From a gamma proteobacterium symbiont of Taylorina sp. (GTDB lineage Bacteria; Pseudomonadota; Gammaproteobacteria; GRL18), in assembly GCA_025655455.1 (NCBI GenBank), contig JAHXIV010000064.1:1-59532 (forward strand): 59,532 nt of DNA. Direction: 5' to 3'. Each line of letters begins with the position of its first letter. Position 1 is the first letter of the stretch. The notes beneath the pieces were generated by a model that was not told where the DNA came from, searched no databases, and saw only the letters and a program-made list of their open reading frames with translations. Below are positions 16,128 through 25,148 of this stretch, piece by piece. Made by a program: the position numbers and the translations under genes.

Positions 16128-16688
16128 ATGTCTGATACCAAGCAATTGTTCCTTGAAAGCCAGGAAGTAAAAGAAAAGGCTGATTGTCTGTTTAATAAAA
16201 ATGAAGTGTATTCTGCTATTGTTTCATTGGCAGAAGAAATTTCAATTAAGCTGTCTGATACAAATCCTGTTGTTGTGGGTATTATGAACGGTGGTTTGAT
16301 ACCTTTAGGCTTATTGCTGCCTGAGCTGGATTTCCCCTTACAGGTTGATTATCTTCATGCAACCCGTTATCGGGATAAAACCAGAGGTGGGCAGTTACAA
16401 TGGCTGGTATCACCCAGAACTGATTTTTCTGAACGAACCATTTTATTAGTTGATGATATTCATGATGAAGGGATCACCCTGAATGAAATAAAAACATTTT
16501 GCCATAATAAAGGGGCAAAAAATGTGTATAGTGCGGTGCTGGTGAATAAACTGCATGATAGAAAAAATGACACCTGCGCTGACTTTATAGGGCTGGAAGT
16601 GCCCGATCGCTATGTGTTTGGTTTTGGAATGGATTATAAGGGAATGCTGCGTAATGTGCCTGGAATTTATGCAGTGAAAGGAATGTAG
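16128..16688 (+). CDS. hpt: Hypoxanthine-guanine phosphoribosyltransferase
   Basis: 186 residues. Converts hypoxanthine (and guanine) plus PRPP to IMP/GMP. The PRPP-binding motif is ILLVDDIHDEGITL (about residues 105-118); the early GIMNGGLIPLGLL loop and the late FIGLEVPDRYVFGFGMDYKG also match the family. It sits 8 bases before the MTI/MTA phosphorylase gene, whose reaction releases hypoxanthine or adenine, so the pair forms a salvage route from methylthio-nucleosides to IMP. Confidence 0.87.
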   Translation: MSDTKQLFLESQEVKEKADCLFNKNEVYSAIVSLAEEISIKLSDTNPVVVGIMNGGLIPLGLLLPELDFPLQVDYLHATRYRDKTRGGQLQWLVSPRTDFSERTILLVDDIHDEGITLNEIKTFCHNKGAKNVYSAVLVNKLHDRKNDTCADFIGLEVPDRYVFGFGMDYKGMLRNVPGIYAVKGM

Positions 16689-16696
16689 GAAAAGAA

Positions 16697-17443
16697 ATGA
16701 AAATAGCGATTGTGGGTGGGACGGGATTAACTTCTCTTGAAAATCTTGACATTATCCGTAGTGAAATGATGAACACTCCTTTTGGAGAAACTTCTTCACC
16801 GTTAAGTATTGGTCGGATTGATAATAAAGAGGTGGTATTTCTTGCCCGTCATGGTCTGACTCATAATATTCCTCCTCATAAAGTCAATTATAGAGCCAAT
16901 CTCTGGGCTTTAAATGAAGTTGGGGTTGATACGATTATTGCTGTGAATGCCGTTGGTGGGATTCGTGAGGATATGGTTCCGGGTAGTCTGGTTGTGCCTG
17001 ATCAGATTATTGATTATACAACTTCGCGCAGTAACACTTTTTTTGAGGATGATTTAACGCAGGTCACTCATATTGATTTTTCCTATCCTTATAGTGCAGA
17101 GATTAGAAATGTGATTCTGGACAGTGCAAAAAATAACAATATTAATATTATTGACGGTGCTGTCTATGCAGCAACAGAAGGTCCCAGACTGGAAACTGCT
17201 GCAGAAATACAACGCCTTAAACAGGATGCTTGTGATATTGTGGGAATGACAGGCATGCCGGAAGCCGCATTGGCCAGGGAATTATCAATAGATTATGCTT
17301 CAATTTGCGTCAATGCTAATTGGGCGGCAGGTTTAAGTGAACAACTGATTACTATGGAAGCCATAGAACAGACTTTGCTGGAGGGGATGGAACAGGTACG
17401 CCAAGTCATTGTACAGATACTGGTTGGGCAAGCTTATGATTAA
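16697..17443 (+). CDS. S-methyl-5'-thioinosine (or thioadenosine) phosphorylase
   Basis: 248 residues of the MTAP/PNP-II family. Seen: AIVGGTGL at the start, RHGLTHNIPPHKVNYRAN (phosphate and substrate loop), VYAATEGPRLETAAEI and the GMTGMPEA motif with conserved Met. The pseudomonad member of this subfamily, also next to nagZ and hpt genes, prefers methylthioinosine; the adjacent hpt here favours the same assignment. It cleaves the nucleoside to free base and 5-methylthioribose-1-phosphate. Its stop overlaps the convergent pilin gene by four bases. Confidence 0.85.
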   Translation: MKIAIVGGTGLTSLENLDIIRSEMMNTPFGETSSPLSIGRIDNKEVVFLARHGLTHNIPPHKVNYRANLWALNEVGVDTIIAVNAVGGIREDMVPGSLVVPDQIIDYTTSRSNTFFEDDLTQVTHIDFSYPYSAEIRNVILDSAKNNNINIIDGAVYAATEGPRLETAAEIQRLKQDACDIVGMTGMPEAALARELSIDYASICVNANWAAGLSEQLITMEAIEQTLLEGMEQVRQVIVQILVGQAYD

Positions 17444-17886
17444 CGCCAGCATAGTGAAGCAGGGTGGCTATTTGAAACCAGACCTCTGACGCCGATGTTA
17501 GTCAGGGTGAAATTACCGCATTTATCATCTGTCATACTCCCTGATCTGGTTGCTGTTAAAGTATAACTGGTTTGTGTGACAGCAGATATGGTCATATTAT
17601 AGTAGCTTGAACCACCACTGCCAGGGACATTGGCAGAATAAATTCGTGGTGAACCTGCTGCGCAAGTGCCGGCAGTACCTCCAGTTTCAGCACCACAAAA
17701 AGTATTATGTTCTGTGAAAAATCGCTGCATGGCATTGGCAAGTCCGTACAAAGCACCTTGAGCATCAGAGCGTCTGGCTTTTGCAATACTTTCCTGATAT
17801 GACGGCAAGGCAATAGTTGCTAATATGGCAATAACAGCCACAGTAATCATCAACTCAATTAAAGTGAAACCATGATGGATTTTCAT
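17440..17886 (-). CDS. pilE: Type IV pilin (PilE-like)
   Basis: 148 residues. A short basic leader (MKIHHG) followed by FTLIELMITVAVIAILATIALPSY: prepilin peptidase cuts after Gly6, exposing a methylated Phe1 with Glu5. The next part is the alpha-1 helix and a globular domain with paired cysteines (FCGAET..TCAAG; KCGNFT..SLCWR), including the C-terminal disulphide loop. Whether it is the main pilin or a PilE-type minor pilin cannot be told from one copy. It is divergent from the fimT operon; GAGGAG lies 8 bases before ATG. Confidence 0.87.
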   Translation of the reverse strand: MKIHHGFTLIELMITVAVIAILATIALPSYQESIAKARRSDAQGALYGLANAMQRFFTEHNTFCGAETGGTAGTCAAGSPRIYSANVPGSGGSSYYNMTISAVTQTSYTLTATRSGSMTDDKCGNFTLTNIGVRGLVSNSHPASLCWR

Positions 17887-18158
17887 TTCAAATTCTCCTC
17901 AGCTTTTAGCTAACATAAATTTTCCACAGACATATTGCCTTTATATATTAGCAAAATGACAGCGAAAAACTTCATTTGGTTGATGGTTCATATCAATACA
18001 GATTAATAATGTAGACGGTATCACATTTTTTTAAAAAAAAAAGAAATGCTGCTTAAAAGTGTTAATTAGCACACATTAAGTTTTATTTTTCATTTTACAA
18101 TGGGTTTAACTTCTAACTCCTTGTTCGCTCAAGGCTGTTTATATTTAATAGGTGATTG
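17887..18158. promoter_or_regulatory. Divergent promoter region between pilE and the fimT operon
   Basis: A 272-base AT-rich spacer serving both directions. A short hairpin GTGTTAATTAGCACAC lies near 18058-18074. I searched for a sigma-54 type TGGCAC-N5-TTGC site upstream of pilE and did not find a good one, so the promoters are not assigned. Confidence 0.4.
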
Positions 18159-18698
18159 ATGATGCAGAAACATTGGTTATTTGAAAATGGTTTTAGTCTC
18201 ATTGAATTGATTATCAGTATCTCAATTCTGGGTATTTTATTGACACTGGCGGCACCCAGTTTTATTTCAACAGTGCAAAGAAATCAACTGTCTTCCTCGG
18301 TAAGTGAATTACATTCTATATTGAGTTTATCCCGTAGTGAAGCGATTAAACGTGCCTCTTATACTACCTTGTGTGCCAGTAGTGATTTAATGAACTGTAG
18401 TGATTCAATGAGTTGGTCTAATGGTTGGATACTCTTTATGGATAATGACGGAGATGGAATTTTTGAGGATGATGGTGATGCTGTATTATGTGAGATTAAT
18501 GAGGATTGTCTATTGAAATTATCTGATAGTTTATCTATCAATGTTGTTTTAACCGCAAATGTCTCATTTATTACTTTTGATCTTAATGGTTTGCCGATAG
18601 CAACGGCCAATTACACAGCATCAATAACCAGTTGCAGCAATGATACTAAAATTATAGTTAATACGACAGGAAGATCTCATGTTCAATCCGACTGTTAA
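18159..18698 (+). CDS. fimT: Minor pilin FimT/GspH-like
   Basis: About 179 residues. ATG 18159 (GGTG just upstream) is preferred to a TTG one codon earlier. The prepilin motif is ENGFSLIELIISISILGIL, cut after the Gly, followed by a GspH-type domain (LSLSRSEAIKRA, then GWILFMDNDGDGIFED). The DNDGDGIFED loop resembles a calcium-binding site. Minor pilins of this set prime pilus assembly. The end overlaps pilV by 20 bases. Confidence 0.85.
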   Translation: MMQKHWLFENGFSLIELIISISILGILLTLAAPSFISTVQRNQLSSSVSELHSILSLSRSEAIKRASYTTLCASSDLMNCSDSMSWSNGWILFMDNDGDGIFEDDGDAVLCEINEDCLLKLSDSLSINVVLTANVSFITFDLNGLPIATANYTASITSCSNDTKIIVNTTGRSHVQSDC

Positions 18699-19233
18699 TC
18701 AATCTTGTGGATTTACTCTTATAGAAGTACTGGTTTCACTGGTGATACTTTCAACTGGCTTATTGGGTGTTGCCGGTATGCAGATTAATAGCCTGAAAAA
18801 TAACCAAAGTGCTTATTATAGAACTCAGGCAGTGAATCTTGCTTATGAATTAGCAGATAGTATGCGGGCAAATCCTGCAGGTGTTGCTAATGGCCACTAT
18901 GATGAAGGCGTGCCTTTAAAAAATGACAATTGTGAGAATAATACTGGTTGCAGTAATAGTGAAATGGCGGGCAATGATTTGTTTCAATGGTCAAGTAACT
19001 CGGTAGCACATTCTATAGCAAATACTTTGTTAAAAGGTAGTGGTGTTGCCTGCATAGACAGTACACCCGATGATGGCTGTATTGCTGGTCAGTTCTGTGA
19101 TGGTATCGGCAGCACTTATGCGATTAAAACATTCTGGCTTGATCGTCTGGATAATGCTGCCTCTGCAGGTGCAGACTGTAGTAATTATGAACAAAGTAAT
19201 GAAGTCCGTTTTGTAATGACTTTTATTCCTTAG
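18679..19233 (+). CDS. pilV: Minor pilin PilV
   Basis: 184 residues. Prepilin motif CGFTLIEVLVSLVILSTGLL after a 12-residue leader; the sequence then reads GVAGMQINSLKNNQSAYYRTQAVNLAYELADSMRAN in pieces typical of PilV. The C-terminal domain has eight or more cysteines (DNCENNTGCSN, GVACIDSTPDDGCIAGQFCDG), suggesting several disulphides. It starts inside the end of fimT and is followed by pilW after 9 bases, so the set is translated as one operon. Confidence 0.87.
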   Translation: MFNPTVNQSCGFTLIEVLVSLVILSTGLLGVAGMQINSLKNNQSAYYRTQAVNLAYELADSMRANPAGVANGHYDEGVPLKNDNCENNTGCSNSEMAGNDLFQWSSNSVAHSIANTLLKGSGVACIDSTPDDGCIAGQFCDGIGSTYAIKTFWLDRLDNAASAGADCSNYEQSNEVRFVMTFIP

Positions 19234-19242
19234 GGTGAACAT

Positions 19243-20343
19243 ATGTTAAATAACAGCAAGAAACAGTCAGGTCTTACCTTGGTAGAATTAATGATTGCAC
19301 TGGTCATCAGCCTGATTGTGATTGCAGGCGTGATAGAAATTTATTTGAGCAATAAAAGAACCTACAACACACAGGCAGCACTTTCTCAAATACAGGAAGA
19401 TGGGCGCTTTGCAAGTATTTTTATAAAAAAAGACTTGCGCATGAGTGGTTATATGGGATGCATGGGACGCTCGATTCAATTCAAAAATAATGTTGATTCC
19501 AGCCAATATAGTGATGAATTAATTGCTGCTGCCAATTTAAACTTAACTTCATCCGTCAAAGGCTTCAACAATGGTGCTGTTCAGGGATTCAATGATGTGA
19601 CTGTTCTACCTGATATATTAACTAATATGGGATTGTCCATTGGGACTGCGCAGGGGCAAATGATAACCAATACTGATATTGTGTTAGTTCGTTTTGCCGG
19701 ATTTTGCTCTGGTGGCAATGTGGTCGCCCCGTTAATGGGAGATAAAGCTGCCAATATAAAAATTGCAGATGCCGGTTGCTCTGGCGGTTGCTGTATTAAT
19801 AAGAATGATTTGGTAATTATTACTGACTGTAAAAATGCTGACTTATTTGCTGTTGTTAATAATGCCAGTGCCGGAGGAGGATCTCAGGATACTTTAACAC
19901 ATTCTAGTGCATTAAATTCCTCCAATACCCTGAGTGTAAAATATGGTCTGGATGCACGAGTTTATAAATATCAGGCTACTGTCTGGTACATTGGCAATGG
20001 TGCATATGGACGTCCGGCGCTATTTAAAAAATCCATTCAAGGTAATAATTTCAATTCTGTTGAAGTGGTTGAAGGCATAGAAAATATGCAGCTGGTATTT
20101 GGACAGGACAGTTTATCAAACGGGAGCGTTGATTCTTACGTCAATGCCGATACTCTACCAGGTACAAATAATATTGTCAGTATTAAAGTCTCTTTTCTGG
20201 TTTCCAGTTTAAAAGATAATGTGGCTTCTGAGCCTGTTGCTTTAAATTATAATGGTGTCACAATTAATTCTGGAGCAGGTTCAGATAAGAGACTCAGGCG
20301 GGTTTTCAATAGCACAATTGCTTTGCGTAATCACTTAAAATAG
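19243..20343 (+). CDS. pilW: Minor pilin PilW
   Basis: 366 residues. Prepilin motif SGLTLVELMIALVISLIVIA, with Glu at position 5; the remaining 330 residues form the large PilW domain (FASIFIKKDLRMSGYMGCMGR is the conserved early block). A Gly/Cys-rich stretch DAGCSGGCCINKND is near residue 180. PilW joins PilV and PilX in the tip complex that carries PilY1. GGTGA precedes the start. Confidence 0.87.
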   Translation: MLNNSKKQSGLTLVELMIALVISLIVIAGVIEIYLSNKRTYNTQAALSQIQEDGRFASIFIKKDLRMSGYMGCMGRSIQFKNNVDSSQYSDELIAAANLNLTSSVKGFNNGAVQGFNDVTVLPDILTNMGLSIGTAQGQMITNTDIVLVRFAGFCSGGNVVAPLMGDKAANIKIADAGCSGGCCINKNDLVIITDCKNADLFAVVNNASAGGGSQDTLTHSSALNSSNTLSVKYGLDARVYKYQATVWYIGNGAYGRPALFKKSIQGNNFNSVEVVEGIENMQLVFGQDSLSNGSVDSYVNADTLPGTNNIVSIKVSFLVSSLKDNVASEPVALNYNGVTINSGAGSDKRLRRVFNSTIALRNHLK

Positions 20344-20442
20344 AGCCCTTGGCCAATAAACCTGTCCGCTGTCGTTTTGCAAACATCTTTATCTGAAAAT
20401 AAGGCGGCGGGCAAGTTTATGTTTGAAAGGAGACTGCAGAAG

Positions 20443-20955
20443 ATGACAGGAATAAATGAAAAAGGTGCGGTATTAATAAGCAGTTTGATTTTTTTATTGA
20501 TATTGACTCTTATGGCAACCACCAGTATCAAAGTGTCGATTCTGGACGAAACCATGTCAGCTAATATTAAAGATAAAAACCTGGCTTTTCAGGCAGCGGA
20601 AAGTGCGCTTCGTTCAGGTGAATCATGGATGGATGCTCAGATTCTGGTGCCTGAAAATGATAATTATCGTATTTACGCTCTGGATAGTTTTGATGCACTC
20701 GATCGCAGCTGGTGGTGGCCTAATCATAGCAATATTGATGAAGATAACGAAGGCATTGCCACCAATATGCAGCTGGTTAACAAAGATCCAAGATATGCAG
20801 TCGAACAGAAAAGTTTTATCAAAGACAGCTTAAGAGTGGGTCATGAACCTCCAGCAGGTCAATATATTCATCGTGTCACGGCTTTTGGTGTTGGTGGAAC
20901 AGAGAATACATTCAGTCTGTTGCAGTCTACTTTTACAAAGAGGTATAACGAATGA
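20443..20955 (+). CDS. pilX: Minor pilin PilX
   Basis: 170 residues from ATG 20443, chosen because AGGAG lies 10 bases upstream and the product then has the short leader MTGINEKG ahead of AVLISSLIFLLILTLMATTS. ATG 20419 or TTG 20377 would give longer leaders. As in other PilX proteins, position 5 of the mature helix is not Glu. FQAAESALRSGE is the conserved PilX N-domain motif. The gene overlaps pilY1 by four bases (ATGA). Confidence 0.85.
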   Translation: MTGINEKGAVLISSLIFLLILTLMATTSIKVSILDETMSANIKDKNLAFQAAESALRSGESWMDAQILVPENDNYRIYALDSFDALDRSWWWPNHSNIDEDNEGIATNMQLVNKDPRYAVEQKSFIKDSLRVGHEPPAGQYIHRVTAFGVGGTENTFSLLQSTFTKRYNE

Positions 20956-23900
20956 AATTAATAAAAGCAGCATCATTATTATTGACTATGACATTAATTT
21001 TATTACTGCCATTGACTGAAGCGGCTAATCTGAATCTGAGTAATACGCCATTGTTTCTGGGTAAAAATACTCAGCCTAATATTTTTTTTGAATTAGATGA
21101 TTCAGGTTCTATGGACTGGGAGATCCTTTCCCGACCACATTGGCATTATTGTGCCTACGATCCTGATGCCGGTAGTTATAATGATTCCAGCAGTAGTTGT
21201 GGATGGTTAGTTGAAAATGGACTGATTCGAATTTATACAGCGTCTAACTGGGAGTATTTTGAATATATTTTTAATAATACAGATGATGCCTATTCCAATA
21301 GTTGTGATAGTAGCCGTCAAACTGTTGAGATGTGTAATAGCAGCGATATGGATCAGGAATGGCGTGCAAAGTCAGCGGCTATGAATGTGACTTATTATAA
21401 TCCGGCAGTGACTTATAAACCCTGGATTGGTTCCGGTATGACAGATGCTGATTTTGCTCATGTGAGAAGTGATCCGGAGCCAACATCAGCAGGTTATAGC
21501 GATCAAAGAGATCTGAATGGTTTTGTCTACCATGTATGGGAAGATTCACATGGCTGGAATACAAGTGATGCAAGTCCTCTTAGAGGAGCTAATCGAAATC
21601 GAACCGTGGGTGCCAATGGTTTCGTGGATCTGTGGGATAATCATATTGCTTATGTGATTAGCGGTAATTCATTTACAAAAAACACTATTAGTTATAACTT
21701 AACAGATACCTCTATGGGAGAAACAATTGTTTCCACAACAATCAGTGGTTCTGCAACGGATATTTATGGTAGAACGATTGCAGAAACTAAAATTAATATT
21801 GCTAACTGGTATCAATATCATCGTAAACGCTCTTATGTTACTAAAGGAGCGGTTGCATCAGTGATGAATAATTCACCTTCCTTCCGTTATGGCCTGAGTG
21901 TTATTAATAATGAACATAAACTCTTTAAAGAAGTGCCTGATCAAGCTTTAACTCCGCCTTTTACAGCGCATAATAATGATATTGTGCAGGACTTATTTAA
22001 ATTTGACTGGCCGGCTTCCGGTACTCCCTTACGTCGCGGGCTGGAACTGACCGGGCGTTACTTTGATCATGATCTGATGACCAACCCTGATACAGGTTCT
22101 GCCATGGATGATCCCATTGTAGATACTTGCCAACAGAATTTTTCTGTACTATTTACTGATGGCTATTGGAATGGCAGTGATCCTGCGGCAGCGATTGCTG
22201 ATGCGGATGGCGATGGTATTGATTTAAGCATTGCTGATGTTGCCAGATATTATTATGACCGTGATCTCAGTACATTGGCCAATGAAGTGGCAGCAAATAT
22301 GTTTGATTCTGCCAGCCATCAGCATATGGTGACATTTACCGTTGCATTTGGTTTACAGGGTTTATTAATAGACAGCAGCAATAATGGCTGGCCGAATAAT
22401 GCTGACGGAACAGAAAAAACTGCAGCAGACAACTGGGGGAATCCATTTTGTAGTGACTGCCCGGAAAAAATCGATGATCTCTGGCATGCAGCCTATAATA
22501 GCAAGGGAACCTTTGTGAGTGCCAGTACGCCTGAAGATGTGGTGAAAAGCCTTAATGATGCGATTAATAACGTGGCTGACCGCACTTCTTCAGCTGCCTC
22601 AGTGGCACTGAATTCAGGTACCCTGATAGGGGATACTTTTATATTTCAGGCACGTTTTGATAGTGGTACATGGGAAGGTGAACTACTGGCTATTCCGGTT
22701 GATGCTGATGGTTCAATCGGCTCTGTCAGCTGGAATGCCGGGAATCTATTACAATTACAAGATCATACTGCCAGAGAAATACTTTCTTTCAATGGAACAC
22801 AGGGTATAGCCTTTGACTGGCCTGTTAATCATGCCATGCCGGCTGCAGATGAACTGACTGCCAGTCAGATTAGTGCTTTATTGTCAGAAAAACCGGCTTC
22901 ATTATCCACTACAGCACAGGTACAGGATTATGGCAGCAAATTAATTGACTATCTAAGAGGAGATGACAGCCACAAGGGGACAATGATTATCCCCAGAAAT
23001 AATCGTACAGGAAAACTGGGGGATATTATTCATTCGGATCCTTTTTTTGTTGCAAAGCCTGTATTTCGTTATCCTGAGAACTGGGTTGATATTCAGCGTT
23101 TATCAGCACATGCTGTGGATACTTCTGAGGCTGAGGATCTGGTTTCTTATGCGGCCTATCAATCAGCTAATAATAATCGCTCTAAAATGATTTATGTGGG
23201 TGCTAATGATGGCATGATGCATGGTTTTTTTGCTGAAAGTACAGCAAGAAATGGTCACCATCCAGGGGATGAGCTGATTGCCTATGTGCCATCCAGTATT
23301 ATTAAAAACTTGCCGCAACTGACCAAAGATCCTTTTGTACATCGTTATTATGTTGATGGCCCGACAACGGTGGGCGATGTGCTTTATAATTCAGCCTGGC
23401 ATACGGTTTTAGTTGGTGCCTTGCATTCAGGTGGACAGGGAATTTATGCCATTGATGTGACCGATCCAGAGCTTTTTGATGAAACTAATGCAGCTGACTT
23501 GGTTTTATGGGAATTTAGTGATGCAAATGATGAAGATATGGGTTATAGCTTTTCACAGCCTGCCATCGTCAGAATGCATAATGGAAAATGGGCTGCAGTA
23601 TTTGGCAATGGTTATAATAATACTGAAGTTGATGCTTCTGTAAGTTCTGGTGTCACAGCAGGTCAGGCAGTGCTTTATATTGTTGATATTGAAACGGGAA
23701 TATTAATTAAAAAAATAGAAACCAAAGTGGGTATCAGTGATCCCGCCAGCAATAATGTGCCTAATGGTTTGTCTACCCCGGCACCGGTTGATGTGGACGG
23801 TGATCATATTGTTGATTTAATTTATGCGGGTGATTTGTATGGCAATCTATGGAAGTTTGATGTCTCTGATACGAACATAAATCAGTGGGATATTGCCTAT

Positions 23901-24788
23901 AAACATGGTTCAGATTGGCTGCCTGTATTTACGGCTGAAACTGACACTCATATCAGACAGGCCATTACAACACGGCCGGAAGTGACTAATCATCCAACAG
24001 GGCAGGGGTATCTGCTGTTGTTTGGTACGGGAAAATATATGGAGATTGATGACGCTGGAAGTTCTGGTCAAAATACACAAACATTTTATGGTATCTGGGA
24101 CAAGGATGAAAATACTCTGGATGCTTTTGATCGTGATGATTTGCTGGAGCAAATTATTATTCAGGAACTGCTCGCCAGCTATGATACAGATGCTGACGGC
24201 AGTGTGGATACTTCCTATGAATTACGTCACACCAGTGATTATACACCGCTATGGCATATACAATCCGGAACACCCACTTCAAATCCCCAGATAGATGAAA
24301 ATGGAGATCCCCTTGCAACCCATCTGGGCTGGTCACTTGATTTGCTCAATACTCAAAATAATACCAATACGAACAATTATGGAGAAAAACAGGTTTCTAA
24401 TTCTATATTGCGCAATGGTCGAATTATTTTTACCACCTTATTACCATCAACCAGTTCATGCAGCTTTGGTGGTGACAGCTGGTTAATGGAATTAGATGCA
24501 CAGACTGGCTCACGCCTGTCATATGCTCCCTTTGATCTGAATAATGACAACGTTTTTAATCGTTTTGATTTTATTAATGCAGGTGATATTAACGGAGACG
24601 GAAATGATGATTATCTGCCGCCTTCCGGGAAAAAATCCGGCAATGGCATTACACCGGCACCTGGAATAATTGCTGATGGTAATACTGAGTACAAATATAC
24701 CAGCGGCAGTAGTGGAAATATTGAGAAAATAACTGAAAATCCGGGGCCATCAGCCTATGGTCGTCAGTCCTGGATTGAAATTCGTTAA
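20952..24788 (+). CDS. pilY1: Type IV pilus tip adhesin PilY1
   Basis: 1278 residues, usual PilY1 size. Signal peptide 1-24. Residues 45-560 carry a von Willebrand A-like part with a MIDAS-type DDSGSM at 49-54 and an EF-like DADGDGID near 415. The C-terminal half is a PilC-type beta-propeller (HSDPFFVAKPVF, MIYVGANDGMMHGF, LVGALHSGGQGIYAIDV). A calcium site DVDGDHIVD starts at Asp947, at the position known to control pilus retraction in pseudomonads. An RGD tripeptide occurs at 669-671. It is the last large gene of the minor-pilin operon and acts on the pilus tip in attachment and surface sensing. Confidence 0.92.
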   Translation: MKLIKAASLLLTMTLILLLPLTEAANLNLSNTPLFLGKNTQPNIFFELDDSGSMDWEILSRPHWHYCAYDPDAGSYNDSSSSCGWLVENGLIRIYTASNWEYFEYIFNNTDDAYSNSCDSSRQTVEMCNSSDMDQEWRAKSAAMNVTYYNPAVTYKPWIGSGMTDADFAHVRSDPEPTSAGYSDQRDLNGFVYHVWEDSHGWNTSDASPLRGANRNRTVGANGFVDLWDNHIAYVISGNSFTKNTISYNLTDTSMGETIVSTTISGSATDIYGRTIAETKINIANWYQYHRKRSYVTKGAVASVMNNSPSFRYGLSVINNEHKLFKEVPDQALTPPFTAHNNDIVQDLFKFDWPASGTPLRRGLELTGRYFDHDLMTNPDTGSAMDDPIVDTCQQNFSVLFTDGYWNGSDPAAAIADADGDGIDLSIADVARYYYDRDLSTLANEVAANMFDSASHQHMVTFTVAFGLQGLLIDSSNNGWPNNADGTEKTAADNWGNPFCSDCPEKIDDLWHAAYNSKGTFVSASTPEDVVKSLNDAINNVADRTSSAASVALNSGTLIGDTFIFQARFDSGTWEGELLAIPVDADGSIGSVSWNAGNLLQLQDHTAREILSFNGTQGIAFDWPVNHAMPAADELTASQISALLSEKPASLSTTAQVQDYGSKLIDYLRGDDSHKGTMIIPRNNRTGKLGDIIHSDPFFVAKPVFRYPENWVDIQRLSAHAVDTSEAEDLVSYAAYQSANNNRSKMIYVGANDGMMHGFFAESTARNGHHPGDELIAYVPSSIIKNLPQLTKDPFVHRYYVDGPTTVGDVLYNSAWHTVLVGALHSGGQGIYAIDVTDPELFDETNAADLVLWEFSDANDEDMGYSFSQPAIVRMHNGKWAAVFGNGYNNTEVDASVSSGVTAGQAVLYIVDIETGILIKKIETKVGISDPASNNVPNGLSTPAPVDVDGDHIVDLIYAGDLYGNLWKFDVSDTNINQWDIAYKHGSDWLPVFTAETDTHIRQAITTRPEVTNHPTGQGYLLLFGTGKYMEIDDAGSSGQNTQTFYGIWDKDENTLDAFDRDDLLEQIIIQELLASYDTDADGSVDTSYELRHTSDYTPLWHIQSGTPTSNPQIDENGDPLATHLGWSLDLLNTQNNTNTNNYGEKQVSNSILRNGRIIFTTLLPSTSSCSFGGDSWLMELDAQTGSRLSYAPFDLNNDNVFNRFDFINAGDINGDGNDDYLPPSGKKSGNGITPAPGIIADGNTEYKYTSGSSGNIEKITENPGPSAYGRQSWIEIR

Positions 24789-24820
24789 ACCTAACCCTAA
24801 TATACAGGATTATAAATATT

Positions 24821-25129
24821 ATGAAAATTAAACAGAGTAAACTATTTTTAATCTTAATATTGATGTTGATCAGCAATACTTGCCTTGCTCTGGAAAATTT
24901 ATTTGGCATAATTAATGTGATTGATCCTGAAGAAAACACCTTGCTTATCGATCATAAGGCCTATCGTTTTAACCCGGGCAAAATTAATGTACAGATGCAA
25001 AATAAAAAAGTGGATATGGAAAATCTAAAACCTGATATGCAGATAGAATACAAAGTACAGGCTAATCAGGTTTATTTTGTCAAGATTTTATATCCTGACA
25101 GGGCTAATCACTATAATTTAAAGCAATAG
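24821..25129 (+). CDS. Small secreted protein, PilY2-like
   Basis: 102 residues with a signal peptide ending near TCLALE. The mature part (FGIINVIDPEENTLLIDHKAYRF in pieces) is a small beta domain of the kind that follows pilY1 in pseudomonads (PilY2) and resembles DUF5666-type repeats. It lies 32 bases after pilY1 on the same strand. The role in pilus function is inferred from position only. Confidence 0.6.
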   Translation: MKIKQSKLFLILILMLISNTCLALENLFGIINVIDPEENTLLIDHKAYRFNPGKINVQMQNKKVDMENLKPDMQIEYKVQANQVYFVKILYPDRANHYNLKQ

Positions 25130-25148
25130 GATAATAATTATTGATAAT

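Noticed and set aside
17887..18158. Sigma-54 promoter for the pilin gene
   Set aside because: The nearest GC/TGC pair has the wrong spacing; no TGGCAC-N5-TTGC was found on the pilE strand.
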